64,000 nt of DNA from Gyromitra esculenta (Eukaryota; Ascomycota; Pezizomycetes; Pezizales; Discinaceae): NCBI GenBank assembly GCA_038503075.1, contig JBCAML010000003.1:3162001-3226000 (forward strand), written 5' to 3'. Of the stretch, positions 11,252 to 23,734 are shown in pieces. Position numbers and translations under genes: made by a program. Positions within the stretch are counted from its first letter, which is position 1; the number at the start of each line of letters is the position of its first letter. Under the pieces are notes generated by a model. The model was given only the letters and a program-made list of their open reading frames with translations, was not told where the DNA came from and searched no databases.

Positions 11252-14200
11252 TTAGCACGTATCCTCAGACGGGCAAATGTCAATGTAGTAACGTACTCCT
11301 CCTTCATTGTCTGGCGAAAGGACATCACGCGACTTCTTCTTGGAGGTAGATGAAGATGCACCTCCTTCTCGCTCTCGCTCTCGTTCTTTTTTCTCTTTCC
11401 TCTCCTTGCGCCTCTGCTTCTCCTCTTCTGTCCTTTCCTTCTTAGGCTTCCTAATCCTCTCACCATTTTCATCCCTATGTTTTGATCTTCTCTTCTCTGA
11501 TGTAGGGTATTCTGGATCGTCAGCAGTAGCAGCAGGAGTCAAAGGCTCTTTTGGCGGTCGTGGCGGGCCGCCAACTGGTGTCTGGGGCGGGAGCCCTTGT
11601 TGCTGCAGGTGCTGGTTATAAGCATCCTGTGCTAGCGGAGATACTAGTTTCCCATCTTTTGAGAAGCCTCCTGGGCCTAGAGGTGGGAAGGTCCCAAGGG
11701 TCGATGTGGAGGCATTAATGCCAGGGGAATGAGGTGCAATCCCTGAGGCCATAAGCTGCTGTGCTTGTGCCTCTAGTTGGTGGTTGTATGGCAATCGCGG
11801 TTGCGGAGCGTGGACTTCAAGAGATCGGCGATTTGAATGAGTTATCGGAGCGTCGGTGCCCCTGGAGGAGGGAGGGATTGGAGACATGTCGCGCTGTTCA
11901 GAATACGGTGAAAGGGGCTCGGGGGGAATGTTCTTCGTGGGCGGTTCCCAGAAGTTGACGTCGGATCGAGACCCATCCGATAATTCGCCTGTGTGATTCT
12001 TCATTCTCAGAAAACCTCTGACAGTAGAGGAAGCCGTAGTTTCCGACCATCGCGAAATCTTGGGGAAAATCGAAGACCCAGACTCACGTTTATTTTTCTC
12101 CGCCGACTTCGTTGGAGTGTTGTTACTACCGTATGCAGTGGGCGGACCCCTCATCTCTGGCGGCGTGTTCAAAGGCAGAGAGCCTCCTCGGGCTTCGCGG
12201 GGTGGGGTTCGAAGTACAGCATCTTCTTCTATAGGGGATATTCGGGTAGACTGTCGTGATCGCTCATCTTGATAGATTCTAGCGGTAGCACTAGGTTGAC
12301 TGGGAACACCGCTATAGTAACCTGAATTAGCGCCCGAAGAATTCGCTGGGCCGCCAGTCTCTGTTCCTGCTGTTTCAGTGTTTCCGGGGCTCTTGAATGC
12401 ATCAAAAGTCCCTAGGCTCTGGCTTTGCATCAAGCTTTGCTGATAAAACTCTTGACCACCCTTCAAACCTTCAACCTCTGTCAACAAGGTACAGAGCCTG
12501 TTTTCGTACCGTTAGTGATGGTTCGACACATTTGCCAGAATAAATTTGATAAAGGATAGCGCACATCTCCTCAATTCTTTGCAAGTCATTAGAGCTCTTC
12601 ATGCTAAGCCCCTTCAGTGCCCTCCTAAAAACATTACGTTTCTTTGCAACTCCTTCGTCATCGCCATCCACATCGCCCTTGTTGGGATACCTGGGAGCCC
12701 TTGGAGTTGAAGGCGGCAATGGACGGGGCCCCTGAATGATCTTCTGGACACTCCTTTCGGTGTTCATTCCAACCTCGTCGACGATATTTCGCTGTTGCAT
12801 TTCCAACTGCTTCTTCATATCCTCAAATGAGTTTCTCATTTCTGCCGCACTCCGCACCAATGTAACCAGAATTTCTGTATCACGCGCGTTACGTTGTGCA
12901 TCGCGGACAGTAAGCTTGTAATAGTCAGTAACCGAACCTTAGCGGAGGTTGTAGAAGGACATACGTGATCCATCAGCGCAACGATATCTTTGGATTGAAT
13001 CCTGTCAACTCCTCTTCCTGTGGAGCTATCGTACAATGGTGATGGCATGCCGTGAGAATTTCCGCTTCCCATCCTCATATGACCACGATATGGAGAATAA
13101 TCCTCATCTTCCAAACCAATGCCACGGATTGCGCTCATTCCCATGGATGGACTACCCATTTGTTGAACTGGTGTCATTGGGCCCGGTGATTGCATACCAG
13201 GGTTAGCTGCAGAAATATAACCTTCATCCTTAGTTTGAATAGCTGGTGATAGTGATCGGAGAGACGGTGGTATTCCACCAGGATTGGACCCAAGATCATC
13301 GCCGTACTGATGGTCATTGGCAGAACCGTACTGCCAGTCTTCTGGTTCGTGACCAATAGGTCCCTGGATTATGGAGGGATTGGTGTCGAGCTCTTCGTCC
13401 TCCTCTCCTAGATGCATGTGTCCCGCCTCATGCCTACCATCATTTGACTTAGGCAGAGCACTGGGACCAAGTATAGGCTGAGAATCAGTTCGGTAAGAAG
13501 TATCTGACTTGCCGAGATTTGAGGGAGCATCGAGAACCGATGCTTGAACCGAGTTCGGGACGATAGGAGTAGACCTCATAGATGGATTTCCGCCAAGCAT
13601 AAAAATTCGCTGGCCTTCGATATCCCTCTCCATATCCGCTGGGTCGCGCTGCGTATCTGTATTTACATATCTTGCTTCAATAGATGTATCCTGTAGTCCA
13701 GCTTTCATAAGTGCAAGACCTTGTGCCTCCTCACGAACTTTTGCAAAGTATGCATCCACTGCACTGTTCTTCTGAGAGACATCATCGTTCCAGTATTCTC
13801 CTCCCTCGTGGATATCCCCCATCTCACCATTCTGTTTTCCTTTGCCTTTCCGTCTTTGTTTTGCCAACCTGGTGCTTTGAGTCGAGCTCAGTGACGCGAT
13901 TGAAAGTGTCCGATCACCAGGTTGGAGATTACTTTGTGCCTCCCCAACGCTATGTCTCGATCCTGAAGAAACCGAGCTCACATCGTCTCCCCCATGTGCA
14001 TTGCCGCCTCCGTTTATACCAAGGTGAGAACGCTTTGTAACCAAGCCGCTACGTTCCGATAGATTGCTCCTCGAGTCCCGATATTGCAAACTCAGATCAC
14101 TGAGCACGGGGAATTCTGAATTTGGTGGTGGAGGTGTGTGTCCAGTGGCAGGCACTCCATCTTCTCTTGGATACGGTAACCCGGACCTAGATGTAAGAAT

Positions 14201-15850
14201 GGATGCTCTGGTCTCTGCATATGTCCCGGGAGTATCCTGTCTGTTTGGTGCATCTGGCATTTCGAACCTCTGCGTAACCTCCTGGATGCCGTTAACACCC
14301 ACAAGCGACACACCTTCCCCGTTTTCGGAGTGTATCGGAGAACGAGAAGAGCCAAGACCAAAACCAGGTGCTCTCGGATATGACATCTCGGACTTGTCAG
14401 AGATCACGTCAGCGAACCCGTTGTCAATCACATCATTTAATTCCGCGATGACTTGTGAAACTACCTCTCGGTTGTTCTCCGAAACTAGAGAATCTGCACC
14501 GCCAGCAATTACCACACCCTGACCATTACCCTTTCCAATATCTGGAGTCAGAACTACCATCGGTTGCGTAACGTTAGGCATGCTTAAGCTTTTGTCGAGC
14601 CTCTTGCTAGACTGGCGGTCGAGTAACGCAGAAGCAACGGTCTGATCGAATTTCGCCAGTTTCGATTGGTGATTGTTGCTTTTGATTTCGTTGAGTTGTG
14701 GGAGAATAAGTCGTTTGATGGCATCTTCGACAAGGTCCAGAAGGGCTGGGTTATTAATTGAAGCGGACCTCTGCAATTGGGATTCCGCCATCTGGGACTC
14801 TTTCCTGTGTTGACGACTTTTCTCAGCTGCAATTTCATCAATTTCCCGATCGCGACTTCGGCTTCGGCTTCGTGGTTTAGACACTTTCAAGTAATCTCCC
14901 CCATTCATCGTACTTCCCTGTCGACTCTGTGTCTTCCGTGATTTCGGATTTCGCCCTTTACCCAACTTTTCCAAGCCCTCCATCACATTTTGCTCGATCA
15001 TCTGCTTCTCTTGTTGACTCATTGACTCCCGATTAGACGACAACCGCTCCCGGCTGAGGCTTCTACTTCTCCTCCGGCTCAACTTTGGCGTCTTGAGCTC
15101 TGTCTCCTCTTGAACATCGTACTCTCTACTAACACTTCTACTTCTTGGCCCCTTCTGGGATTTTGTCAGATCCTTGTCGAAGTAACCGTCAGATTGTTTG
15201 TTCCTTGAGGCAGACCGATTACGTCGGGCGGCACGGCGATTGTAGGATTCATTCATTTCCCTAGGCGAGCTGTTGGCAGATCCAGGACTAGCAGCCTCTC
15301 TTATGACCGTGACGTTGAACGGAAAATGGCCATCATCCACACCAGAATTGTACGACGTGATCGACGAATGGTCCCCGGAAGTTGACCGATTGTTTTGGGA
15401 GTCACCGCCACCCATAACTAACCTGTCCTCTCCAACGTGTGGTGATAGTGATATTCTCTGGGTGTGTGATGGTCTTCGATACGGGCTGGTGCCGGCGTCC
15501 GAGATATGTAGCCCTTGGCCGTCGGGAGAGGTCTTTACGTGATGGCGTCTGGCAGCCGCAGGAGTTACCTTGACCCGAACGCTCGGACGACGGTTAGACG
15601 AACCGGTATGGGACTTCTCGTTCTCAAAGTACTCGATAAGAAGAGAAGTGTTGGTTCCGCCACTCAGAGTGGTGCTTGCGTCTGCGTCCTTTTTTCTTCT
15701 ACGGTTCGTTTGCGTTTGTATTGTAACGGCACGCCCGTCTTCAGGAATGGAATAGCTGGTGTGATCTGTCCTACGCGAAAGATCGGTTGCAGTGTAGCTC
15801 CCCTGAGAGCTGGGGGGTACAGACGGCTCCTGTGCAGTATTTCCTCCCAT
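11252..15850 (-). CDS. Large disordered conserved fungal protein, 1,493 aa
   Basis: Exons are 15850-12965, 12914-12565 and 12497-11252. The two small introns (GTATGT...ACAAG; GTGCGC...ACTAAC...ACAG) restore continuous helical sequence: DHVLTVRDAQRNARDTEILVT, then RIEEMLCTLLTEVEGLKGGQ. The protein is mostly Ser/Arg/Pro-rich and disordered, with several RSRSRS-type patches (residues about 215-350). Helical segments are SINNPALLDLVEDAIKRLIL (about 368-387), a coiled-coil core spanning exon 2 (about 960-1000), and a basic block with VFRRALKGLSMKSSNDLQRI. The C-terminus has a Lys/Arg/Glu-rich run (EEEKQRRKERKEKKERERER). I recognise this as a conserved filamentous-fungal protein type but cannot name it; cytoskeletal or cell-cortex roles are only a guess from composition. 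The exact C-terminal end is uncertain because another donor (GTACGT) lies near 11303. Confidence 0.82.
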
Positions 15851-18800
15851 TTTTGGCTCAGTCTAGGACGCTGCCGAGTGTGATGACCGCGCGCGGCCTG
15901 AGCGCAAAGTGGGTAAGTCAGAACAAGGCTAATGTGGGTTACTTTGCGAATTGAATAGTTAGGTACCTTTTTGCTTGACGTCCACGTCGCTTGCTGGAAT
16001 ATCACTGTGAATCAACCGGCCGCGAGGCTGGTGGATGCACCAACAACAACGCTGACAGGAGGAGATACTCGATTGGAGAAGGGAGCTCCACCTAAGAAGC
16101 AGGAGGGGAGAGGATGGATGCGAGAACGATGGCAATGATGATATTATCGGAAGACGGAGGCGATGATTGCTCACAGTGGAGGGGGATGCTGAGAGGTGTG
16201 TGGGAGGTTGGAGAAGAAAGGGTGGGATGGGGAGACGCTGGAAACGAGCGACGGGAGGGCCTGGCAGGTGATGGTGCTTCTGTTGGTGGAAAGTGGGCAA
16301 CCGAATGAGAAGCGAGAGCGAGAGCGAAGGCGAGAGGCGAGAGGCAAGGACGAGAGGCGAGAGCGAGCTGTGCCCTCCACGCACTCACTCACTTGTTTGA
16401 GCCGGGACTGCTGGACGACTGCCTAAAGGTGGTCGCTCTCGATGTCTCGCCGTTTGTATGTTTGTATCTCTGCGAACGCAAAACGCCTGAGAAAGAATAA
16501 AAACACTCAAATAGCAGCACTGCAGAGCAAACGCCAGGGCGCGAAAGAGGATCAAGGGGGGTGATGTGATGTAGGCAGGCTTGCTCGATGGGCAGGCAGG
16601 CAGGCAGCAGCAGCATACACACCGCGAGCAACAGGGAGAGAAAAGTCTCTTCCAACCAACAGGCAACTGATTCCAGACGTAGAGACCGACCAGAGAGCAA
16701 TAAATGGCCGGGCTGGGTGTAAACAAATCCAAGGGATAGATAATGCGGTGGCGGCGGTGCTTTGCCCGTGTGAGCAAAGCGCAGTTGCTGGGTCGCTCTC
16801 CTAGCCACCCCGTTGGCTGCGTGCGCCCGCCTATTTTCCCTTTTGCCCGCGGCTGAGGCTACTTTGCGGTATGTACTCTGCGGTACCTACGTCGCGACTG
16901 GTCCCATCCTTCCTTGCACCACCACCTCGCGCCCGCGATCACAGAACACGGCAACCTTTTTTTGTCCAGACACACAAGGATCCGTGGGCCATGGCTTGTA
17001 TTCGAGCTGATCCTGATCCCAACGGGCTATGATGTACCCGAACAAGGGAACACCATAAGCCACACTGTTACTTGTAGCTCGCCTGGGAAGAGATCTCATC
17101 GATATGGGCACATGCGTTTGGCAGAGAGACAGATAGAGCTTTTTACGTGAGCCCATCCCAGGCTATGGCTGCAGATAACTCCTTGGACGTAAGCGTCCGC
17201 GTCCTCACTCCCCACTCCCGCTGCACAGGTTCCCAGCATTCAACCAGAAAGAAATTATATAGAAGCAACGGAAGAAAAAGGAAGGAAAAAAAATCTTGAA
17301 GGAGGGATGAGTTGTCTCCGTCTGCATCAGAATTTCAACCTCTGGTGTTAAGCTCAGTGGGGTAGCACGTACGCCAAGCTTCGTCATCCTTGGCCGTTTC
17401 TATGGCAATGGACTCCACGCCAGATCCAAATAATCAACCCGGCATCGCCAACAGCGCGATGTGCAGCAATACTAACGCAGCTTGTTTCTGGTGTCGATAC
17501 CTATCCACTCCTTGCCCTCCTCGCTCTACTCTACTTACCATCTTCAACTCTCTGTTACGATATATTCACCCCCTATTTTCTTCCCGGTCCGAGTGAGCTG
17601 AAGTTCCGAAATACTCATATTTATGCATCCCGATATCCAGCCTTCTGATACCAACCAGCTACGTGGTCGTGATGCATACCCATACCGGGGTCCTCGTCTT
17701 CCATATCCAGACACCCCATCCGCTCCGTAGTCCATAGGCAGAATTCGTCCCGCATATAAGGGTGGAGTGGTTGTATGTAGAGCTTCCTTCGGAATGGCGG
17801 GGTCATTTAACGTACGCGTGGTGAGTGAACACACGAATCAAAGTCGCGCTTGTCCCACGCTTGTCCCCTTCTGCACGTGCGGCTCCGTCAAGCATTTCAA
17901 CCGAAGAAATTTCTTCGCTAACCTTCAATACCGTTTCACAGGAATGGTATTTGCCGGTGATGCTGAAGCATGTTTCACAGTCTGGCGCTATTTAAGTCTG
18001 AGGAATGTTTCGCTGGATGGCTGCCGGACTAACTTGTCGAAACACCCTCCTTTGCAGAGGCTTGTGCCTGCATCTCCACATTCGGCATATCGTCTGCCCC
18101 GGCATGCTCGGGGCAGTCATGAAGGACCTAAACATGCAAGTGCGAGTTGATCAATCAATTCATCGATGTGCTAGGCTCAGGCGAATCAAAAATCGCTACC
18201 AGCGAAAGTTATGTTCAGGTTCTTCGTGCCCCGAGTACTAAGCTGTTGCCTCCCATGGTTTGGACGTTTCGGACGGATTGTCCCTCATAAATATTTACAA
18301 TCTTTCGCTCCCTCAACAAAAATATCTCTTACAAATAGTCTAAGGGAGGTTAGTCAAGAGAGTTATCCAGCCGAGACAGTACATAAGTTTCTATTCATCG
18401 GTTTCTATTCTGCCTAAGACATGGGCTCTCGGTAGAAGTATTTTCCCTGAGGGTTGAAAAATTGTGATCCGTAAGTTCCCTCTTCCTCCATTTCAAACCT
18501 CCATTTAAAATAAAAAAGAGATGTTCAATTACTGGATATACGGCGATTTACCCTACGCCTAAAAAAATAAAAAAATAAAAACTAGTTGGTGGAGTTCTTT
18601 TTAAAGATCCGCTTCCGCGGCCACCAATGGCATTGGGTGATGGAAAAGAATGCAGTCATAGTTATGTACGTCTTGCAAATACAGGATTCGGGGTGTATCG
18701 TACTGTATCCCCTATTGGGTTTTTTAAAAATACCCTAGGAGATCTTAAGGCTATCCTATCCCTGTGCCTTATCAGTTGAAGGGAGGGGCCGTCGGGAGAA

Positions 18801-18952
18801 AAATTAATGAACCTATTATCGCCTGGAGTCTGAGGCGCCATGACCACATGCATGCAGTTCTCGTACCGAGAAAAATAGCATGCGATATGCAGGTTGAATA
18901 ATAGGCGAATGGGAAGCTCAAAATAATGCCGGATGTGTGTCGATGGTACAAA

Positions 18953-18969
18953 CGAGTGATTTAGCATGA
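18953..18969 (+). repeat. 17-bp bipartite motif, copy 5
   Basis: CGAGTGA, spacer TTTAGC, ATGA. First of a cluster of three within 575 bp. Confidence 0.6.
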
Positions 18970-19169
18970 TCCACAGCGCGCTAATCAGCTCCTTGGGTGG
19001 CCCACCATAATGGCAGCCCAAAATCATCCCCTCTTGGCTACAAATACTCTTTAACACGCGATGTCCATTACAGTTGAGTTGGTAAATACATGAACTTCTG
19101 CAATTGACTGGCTCTTGGAGTTGTTTTTTATTACGCCGTCAAAAGGGTTAATATTCAACCATGTGTAAT

Positions 19170-19186
19170 CATGACCCGTCACTCGG
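19170..19186 (-). repeat. 17-bp bipartite motif, copy 6
   Basis: On the minus strand: CGAGTGA, spacer CGGGTC, ATGA. It faces copy 7 across the double TACATGTA; the palindromes start 160 bp away. Confidence 0.6.
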
Positions 19187-19508
19187 TCAAATTCCCTAGC
19201 TGTAATGCCAAACTTCCATATATCCCTTTCTCCAGAGTAGGGCATAGAGTAAGCCTTTCAGAGATTACTGTCGGCGCCACAGAGACCAGTGTTACTGCAC
19301 GTAGCTAACCAGCTCTAGCGCAACATGGTAAACTGTAGTACAAGGTACATGTATATACATGTATATTATACGCGTGGTCTCTTCTTCCAGCTCACGGCCG
19401 TCGCATGATATTATGTAGACACCACTAGCTTATCAAGTGTGGATCCTGGGAGATATAGTGATAGCCTCGGTGAGAGCGAGGAAGCTTTGCGTAGGACCTG
19501 TTTATGAG

Positions 19509-19525
19509 CGAGTGACATTTCATGA
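19509..19525 (+). repeat. 17-bp bipartite motif, copy 7
   Basis: CGAGTGA, spacer CATTTC, ATGA. It starts 146 bp after the double TACATGTA, on the opposite strand to copy 6, so the pair is roughly symmetric. Confidence 0.6.
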
Positions 19526-20590
19526 CCCTAAATTCATAGAAAAAGGAAAGAAAGTGATATCGGTCAAATTTGTTTTCAGGGATTCGATACTAAGGGTAAC
19601 CAACTTAGTCCTATCCATTTATTAAGTCCTTCTAATCTCTCCCAAACTACATACAATTAATCACCGCAATGTGAGACTATGAGCTTTTTCAGGGCGTACT
19701 TGAACAACCAATTACAGCTAGAGAGGGTTCGATTGGTGGGTTAAGTCACGCTTAGAGAGGTTTGGCTCAGGTGATCGACGAGTAGCGTGACATAAGTGAT
19801 TTTTCATTTTATATGATTGATACCGACGGTGGATAACATTGCATCTCCCCAAGCCTTCGTTTCATCTCTTCTTAATAATACCCACTTTATGTGGAAATGC
19901 GCTGGTGTGGCGGGGTACTTCACCCGTCTCGTGACTAAAGCTGCACGGGAATCGGATGCAATTAACCAATGCAGACCAAAGAAACCTCTGCAGAAGAGTT
20001 TTCTCTGAAAAAAGAGACTAGGAGGCTTACACTCAGATTCTTAAAACTCTCTATATCAAGGGTAAGTGATGTCACTAGACATGCTGGGTTGTTTATGATT
20101 GCTCTTGACTTCCGGTTCCTGCGTCGAAATCCAACTGAATTATGAGCTTGCCCAAGACACAACTCTAAGCTAACTTTCTCTCTGCCCCATGCATATGCGT
20201 GATATCATAGCCTTGATCACACACATACATGTAGATATAATAATTGTTTAAAGATTGACTACATAAGCGTCCGCCTTGTCCATTCTAGTGGATATGCGCG
20301 CGTGCGCACTGAAACATTTGCGAGGTGCGTAGTGCGAACATAATCTAGTGCGTGCGAACCTACATGGAGAAATTTACTCTGCCCACAAAAAATTCGTAGT
20401 ATTAGGTATAATTCATATATAAATTCCTTATCGACCCCATTCACCCCCGCTTGAAAAAACCATTCCTCATTCTGTAGCACTGTTTTTTGGAGCTCGAGTC
20501 CTACAATATCTTCTCAAAGGATCGCTGTTTTCGCGTCTATTTGAACTATCAATTTTTGAATCTGAGGACTTCTTTACTGAAACATCCACA

Positions 20591-20950
20591 ATGACAGATT
20601 GCCACTCATCATATCCTTCGCCCCCAAGTTCTCCTTCTGGATCGTCGCCGTCTTCCTCCTCCTCCTCCACTTATTCCACTACTTTTTCTTCCTCACTGGG
20701 AATGCAGGCCCTACGCGAGAAGATTGCGGCTAGTAAAAGGCTCCGAGACGATAAGTGGGCACAGGTCCGAGCTGCCCGAAATCTCGGATCCGGATCTATC
20801 CGCCGTGAACTGAGCCTCAACTCTGGAACAGGTTCAATCCCGTCCTTTCTTCCGAATACCAAGGGAGTTCAAGCACTACGAACGAATATTATGTTGCGAC
20901 GAAAAGCACGGAATGAGCGAATAGCTCGTGTTCGAGCAGCTCGTATTTGA
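20591..20950 (+). CDS. Small basic protein with two 27-residue repeats
   Basis: A single-exon frame of 119 residues. After a Ser/Pro-rich first 36 residues come two units of exactly 27 residues, at 37-63 and 92-118. Both start G-x-QALR and end VRAAR, with 13 of 27 positions identical and most others conservative (K/R, D/E). At DNA level the two units use different synonymous codons, which argues that protein sequence has been under selection. The units are Arg/Lys/Ala-rich and should form amphipathic helices; nucleic-acid or histone-like contact is a guess. TATA-like sequence lies about 175 bp upstream. I do not recognise the family. Confidence 0.55.
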   Translation: MTDCHSSYPSPPSSPSGSSPSSSSSSTYSTTFSSSLGMQALREKIAASKRLRDDKWAQVRAARNLGSGSIRRELSLNSGTGSIPSFLPNTKGVQALRTNIMLRRKARNERIARVRAARI

Positions 20951-21764
20951 CTGTTTTCGTCTCCTGATTTCTGGAAATACTAAATGTTAGTTTTTGTTCC
21001 TTGTAGATAAGCAAATTACGAGGCTAATATTCACAGCTTTGTGGCTTTTTTATTGGGCCCTGGCTGCTTCGCGAACTCGTTTAGTTACCCACAATCGTTG
21101 TTAATGCATATCCTATGTCAATGGCTATATACATGTAGCTTTAACGCGGATTATTTCATATTTAGGTTAGTAGGTTATCTTGCCAACTGAGGGATTTGGT
21201 ATTGAGTTTAAAAGCACCCCTGTATAAGCGGTGTTTCTTTAGTTTTTTACGCAAGGTCTCTCTCTGTTTTGCCAAACAGGATACTTATCTACTTAATATT
21301 CTCTTTCTTGCTCTCTTCCTAGGCCTTCACTCTTGATAGTCATACAAGGACATATTTTTTCATTTACCTCTATCAGTACGTATATGAAAGCGTAACTACA
21401 TGTAGTTCTATAATTTCTGGCTGCGTACTATTCCTTGGTTTGGATGAAACTATTCTAGTATTTCTTTCCTAATTGATCAAATTTTTCTTGCTGAGGGTTA
21501 GCAGCTGCGAATCGGTTGGTTGGGTTAGTAGATAAGTAGTAGGCTAAGCCTGTACAGCATATTTTTACTATATTATAATATTCCTAATATAAAGTAAACT
21601 ACATTGATCCAATTGAGTTTTAAAGTAATATAAACAGAACCCACTGCATAAATAAACCAGATGACCTAACCAAAATAAGGAAAAACAATTCCTCTATGGA
21701 CCGATATCACACATCCCATATCCACTCATCTTCCACATCACGTACACCACAGCCTCCTGCCTCA
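20951..21764. other. AT-rich intergenic DNA
   Basis: No gene is seen. T-rich 3' flank of the small repeat protein, with TACATGTA at 21130-21137 and 21397-21404, followed by the 3' flank of the TMEM234-like gene. Confidence 0.5.
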
Positions 21765-22541
21765 TCACGTCTTACTATGCACGCATAACCCAATCCCCGC
21801 CAAAACAAGCGCCATCCCGATCCATGTTTCTTTTTCGATAACCTTCCTCTCAGCAAACCACTCGCCCAGCACCGTAAATAAGAATGCCAAGGAGTTCACA
21901 ATAGGAACAGTAAGCGACAGTTCTACATTGCACCATTAGCAAAAAATCCAACCCCATAAAAGCTAGGACGAATGGGAGGGAGGGAGGGAAGGAGGGAGGG
22001 AGAAGAGCAATAATCGTACCAGCTTTCCCGATCAACAGGAAGAACCATACGGAGCCAGTAAGGTTTATCACTGCAGATCATCAGCCCACCCTCGTCATAC
22101 ACACTCTCTTGGGATAAAAACAGCATACGTAGAGGAACCGCATAACTCGGTCTTTTCAACATATCAAAAGCTGCAAATAGGGCCCTATCCCGTAAGATGC
22201 CGTGTCAGCCCCTATGGCAACATGTAGATCTGTGAAACTGGATGTCCTACTTCAATATAAACTTCTTCACAATATTGACATTCGGATTCTCCAGTACATC
22301 GCGTTTCGGCGGATTATAATTCACAGCAGCCTTCCGAATGAATCTATCGATGCCCCCATTAGCTCCCCTCATCCCCTGACTTTAGGTGTGCAACTCACGG
22401 ATTTGTAAAGCCCCTGTACACGCGCCAGTTAGCTTAGGACACAGAGCAGAAAACACAAGTAAATGCGTACCAGGCCATCCCCACCATCACAAATCCGAGA
22501 GTCCATCTTAAGATACCAGGGTCTTCAGTTGTGTCTGTCAT
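21765..22541 (-). CDS. TMEM234-family (UPF0546) membrane protein
   Basis: This gene is split into six small exons, 22541-22471, 22413-22399, 22343-22251, 22184-22129, 22070-22020 and 21922-21765, summing to 147 residues plus stop. Exon 2 is only 15 nt. Each junction keeps frame and rebuilds family sequence: VGMAWGFTNPFIRKA, FDMLKRPSYAVPLLINLTGS, FLLIGKAELSLTVPIVNSLA, and the end TWIGMALVLAGIGLCVHSKT. Four hydrophobic segments are visible, as in the short multidrug-resistance-like fold of the drug/metabolite transporter superfamily. Substrate and membrane are unknown. The introns have good donors (GTACGC, GTGAGT, GTAGGA, GTATGC, GTACGA). It lies in tandem downstream of the 519-residue fungal gene. 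Confidence 0.9.
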
Positions 22542-23734
22542 TGCGTGGCCGGATAGTGCTGTTTCCTGTCGCGATTTCAGAGAGCTCTTGGAGTGATGTT
22601 CTGGGTAGGCCCTAACCCTGGTCATTCAGCCTCATTTAAGGAACGATCCTTGCTGTTTTGGGGCGTAGCTAGCTTGGTGGTGGTGGATTCGGTCCGTGGT
22701 GAATTATTCTTAGAGGTGGTTGGTATGTAACTGGGCTCTTGGGATTTATTCTCATGAGAATAGGTTAGATTAGATGTCTCTGCAGGGTGATCACGGTTGT
22801 GACTGTGGGGGTTGTCGCTGTGGAGAAAGTTGCCCCGAAAACCTCGATCCTGAAAGTATAAACTCTCAACCAAGTTGTGACAGTATAGCCGTTCTAACCC
22901 TGCACTTAATTACCACAGTCGGTTATTTTGGGGGATGTTCAAATTCGGACTTCACCGAAAATCCTGGGGGGGGACGTTGATATCGAGTGATAATTGGTGA
23001 AGCTTATTAAACTGCGGACTATTTGGATGATGAGAACATGCGATGTTGATACGTCGAGAGAAGCCAATATAACTAATCTCGCTATAATGGTTGAAGAGAC
23101 ATGTGGGCTCGAGGTGGGGATCGGAATTCGAAAACTAAGCGACTTTAAGAATTTTGATAAACGCATAAAACTTTGGAAAAGCGAGGGGTTTATTTCCTAG
23201 GGGATCCGGCATCCGTTACGCTCCCGTAGGAAGCAAAAAGAGAACATATGCATTGGTACAAATATCTATAGAATCTACTCAACGAACAGGCTGGGAAATC
23301 ACTGCCCAGGGTGGGTTTCTATAGATCATTTTTAATGTTCACCCGCTAATCACAAGCCCTATAAAACCTCTATTTTTGGTTACTGAGAGCTTACAGCGTT
23401 TATATGTTTATATTTTACTATGTGTATCTACTATTTTCCCTATGAATTTATTCCTTAAGAACTTACCGAGGAAAGAAAGAAAAAACATTTATGGAGAGAC
23501 TCTCATAGCTAAGTAAATGCATCATCGTGAAGTACGCATGATCCCACCAGATATTTCGTAAGCGCCCACAGATTTTTATGAGAAATACCCCTAAGCAAAT
23601 GCATTATCGTGAAACACGTATATCCCATCCCCATTCCCATCCAGCAGAAAATAAACAAAAGAAGCACAAACGCCCCAGCCTAAACCATAATGATTATATA
23701 TTAGATCCCAGAAAAACAGCATATCCAGCACCGT
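22542..23734. other. Intergenic, TMEM234 promoter side
   Basis: No supported gene. One bipartite motif (22984-23000). The region from 23200 to 23700 is AT-rich and probably includes the 3' flank of the next minus-strand gene. A 19-bp sequence around GCATTATCGTGAAACACGTA (23599) echoes GCATCATCGTGAAGTACGCA (23519), an 80-bp-spaced direct repeat. Confidence 0.45.
22984..23000 (+). repeat. 17-bp bipartite motif, copy 8
   Basis: CGAGTGA, spacer TAATTG, GTGA. It lies about 440 bp upstream of the TMEM234-like start codon. Confidence 0.5.

Larger units (their letters stand above)
15851..20590. other. Long non-coding stretch with promoter and motif cluster
   Basis: The part nearest 15851-16900 is GA/CT-rich and is likely promoter and leader of the 1,493-residue gene; its many open frames are composition shadows. 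From 17000 to 20590 I see no supported gene. Two adjoining minus frames (19245-19051 and 19057-18662), offset by one base, could be one decayed coding region, but no domain is recognisable. The 18.9-19.6 kb part is notable for three copies of the bipartite motif and a tandem pair of TACATGTA palindromes (19346-19363) between two of them. TATA-like DNA near 20414 precedes the next gene. Confidence 0.5.

Noticed and set aside
16385..16808. Overlapping minus-strand frames upstream of the 1,493-residue gene
   Set aside because: They follow a pyrimidine-rich promoter/leader composition; Cys/Leu/Ser-rich nonsense without domain.
18662..19245. Two adjoining minus frames offset by one base
   Set aside because: Could be a frameshifted relic, but no recognisable motif and the junction has no splice sites that would repair it.
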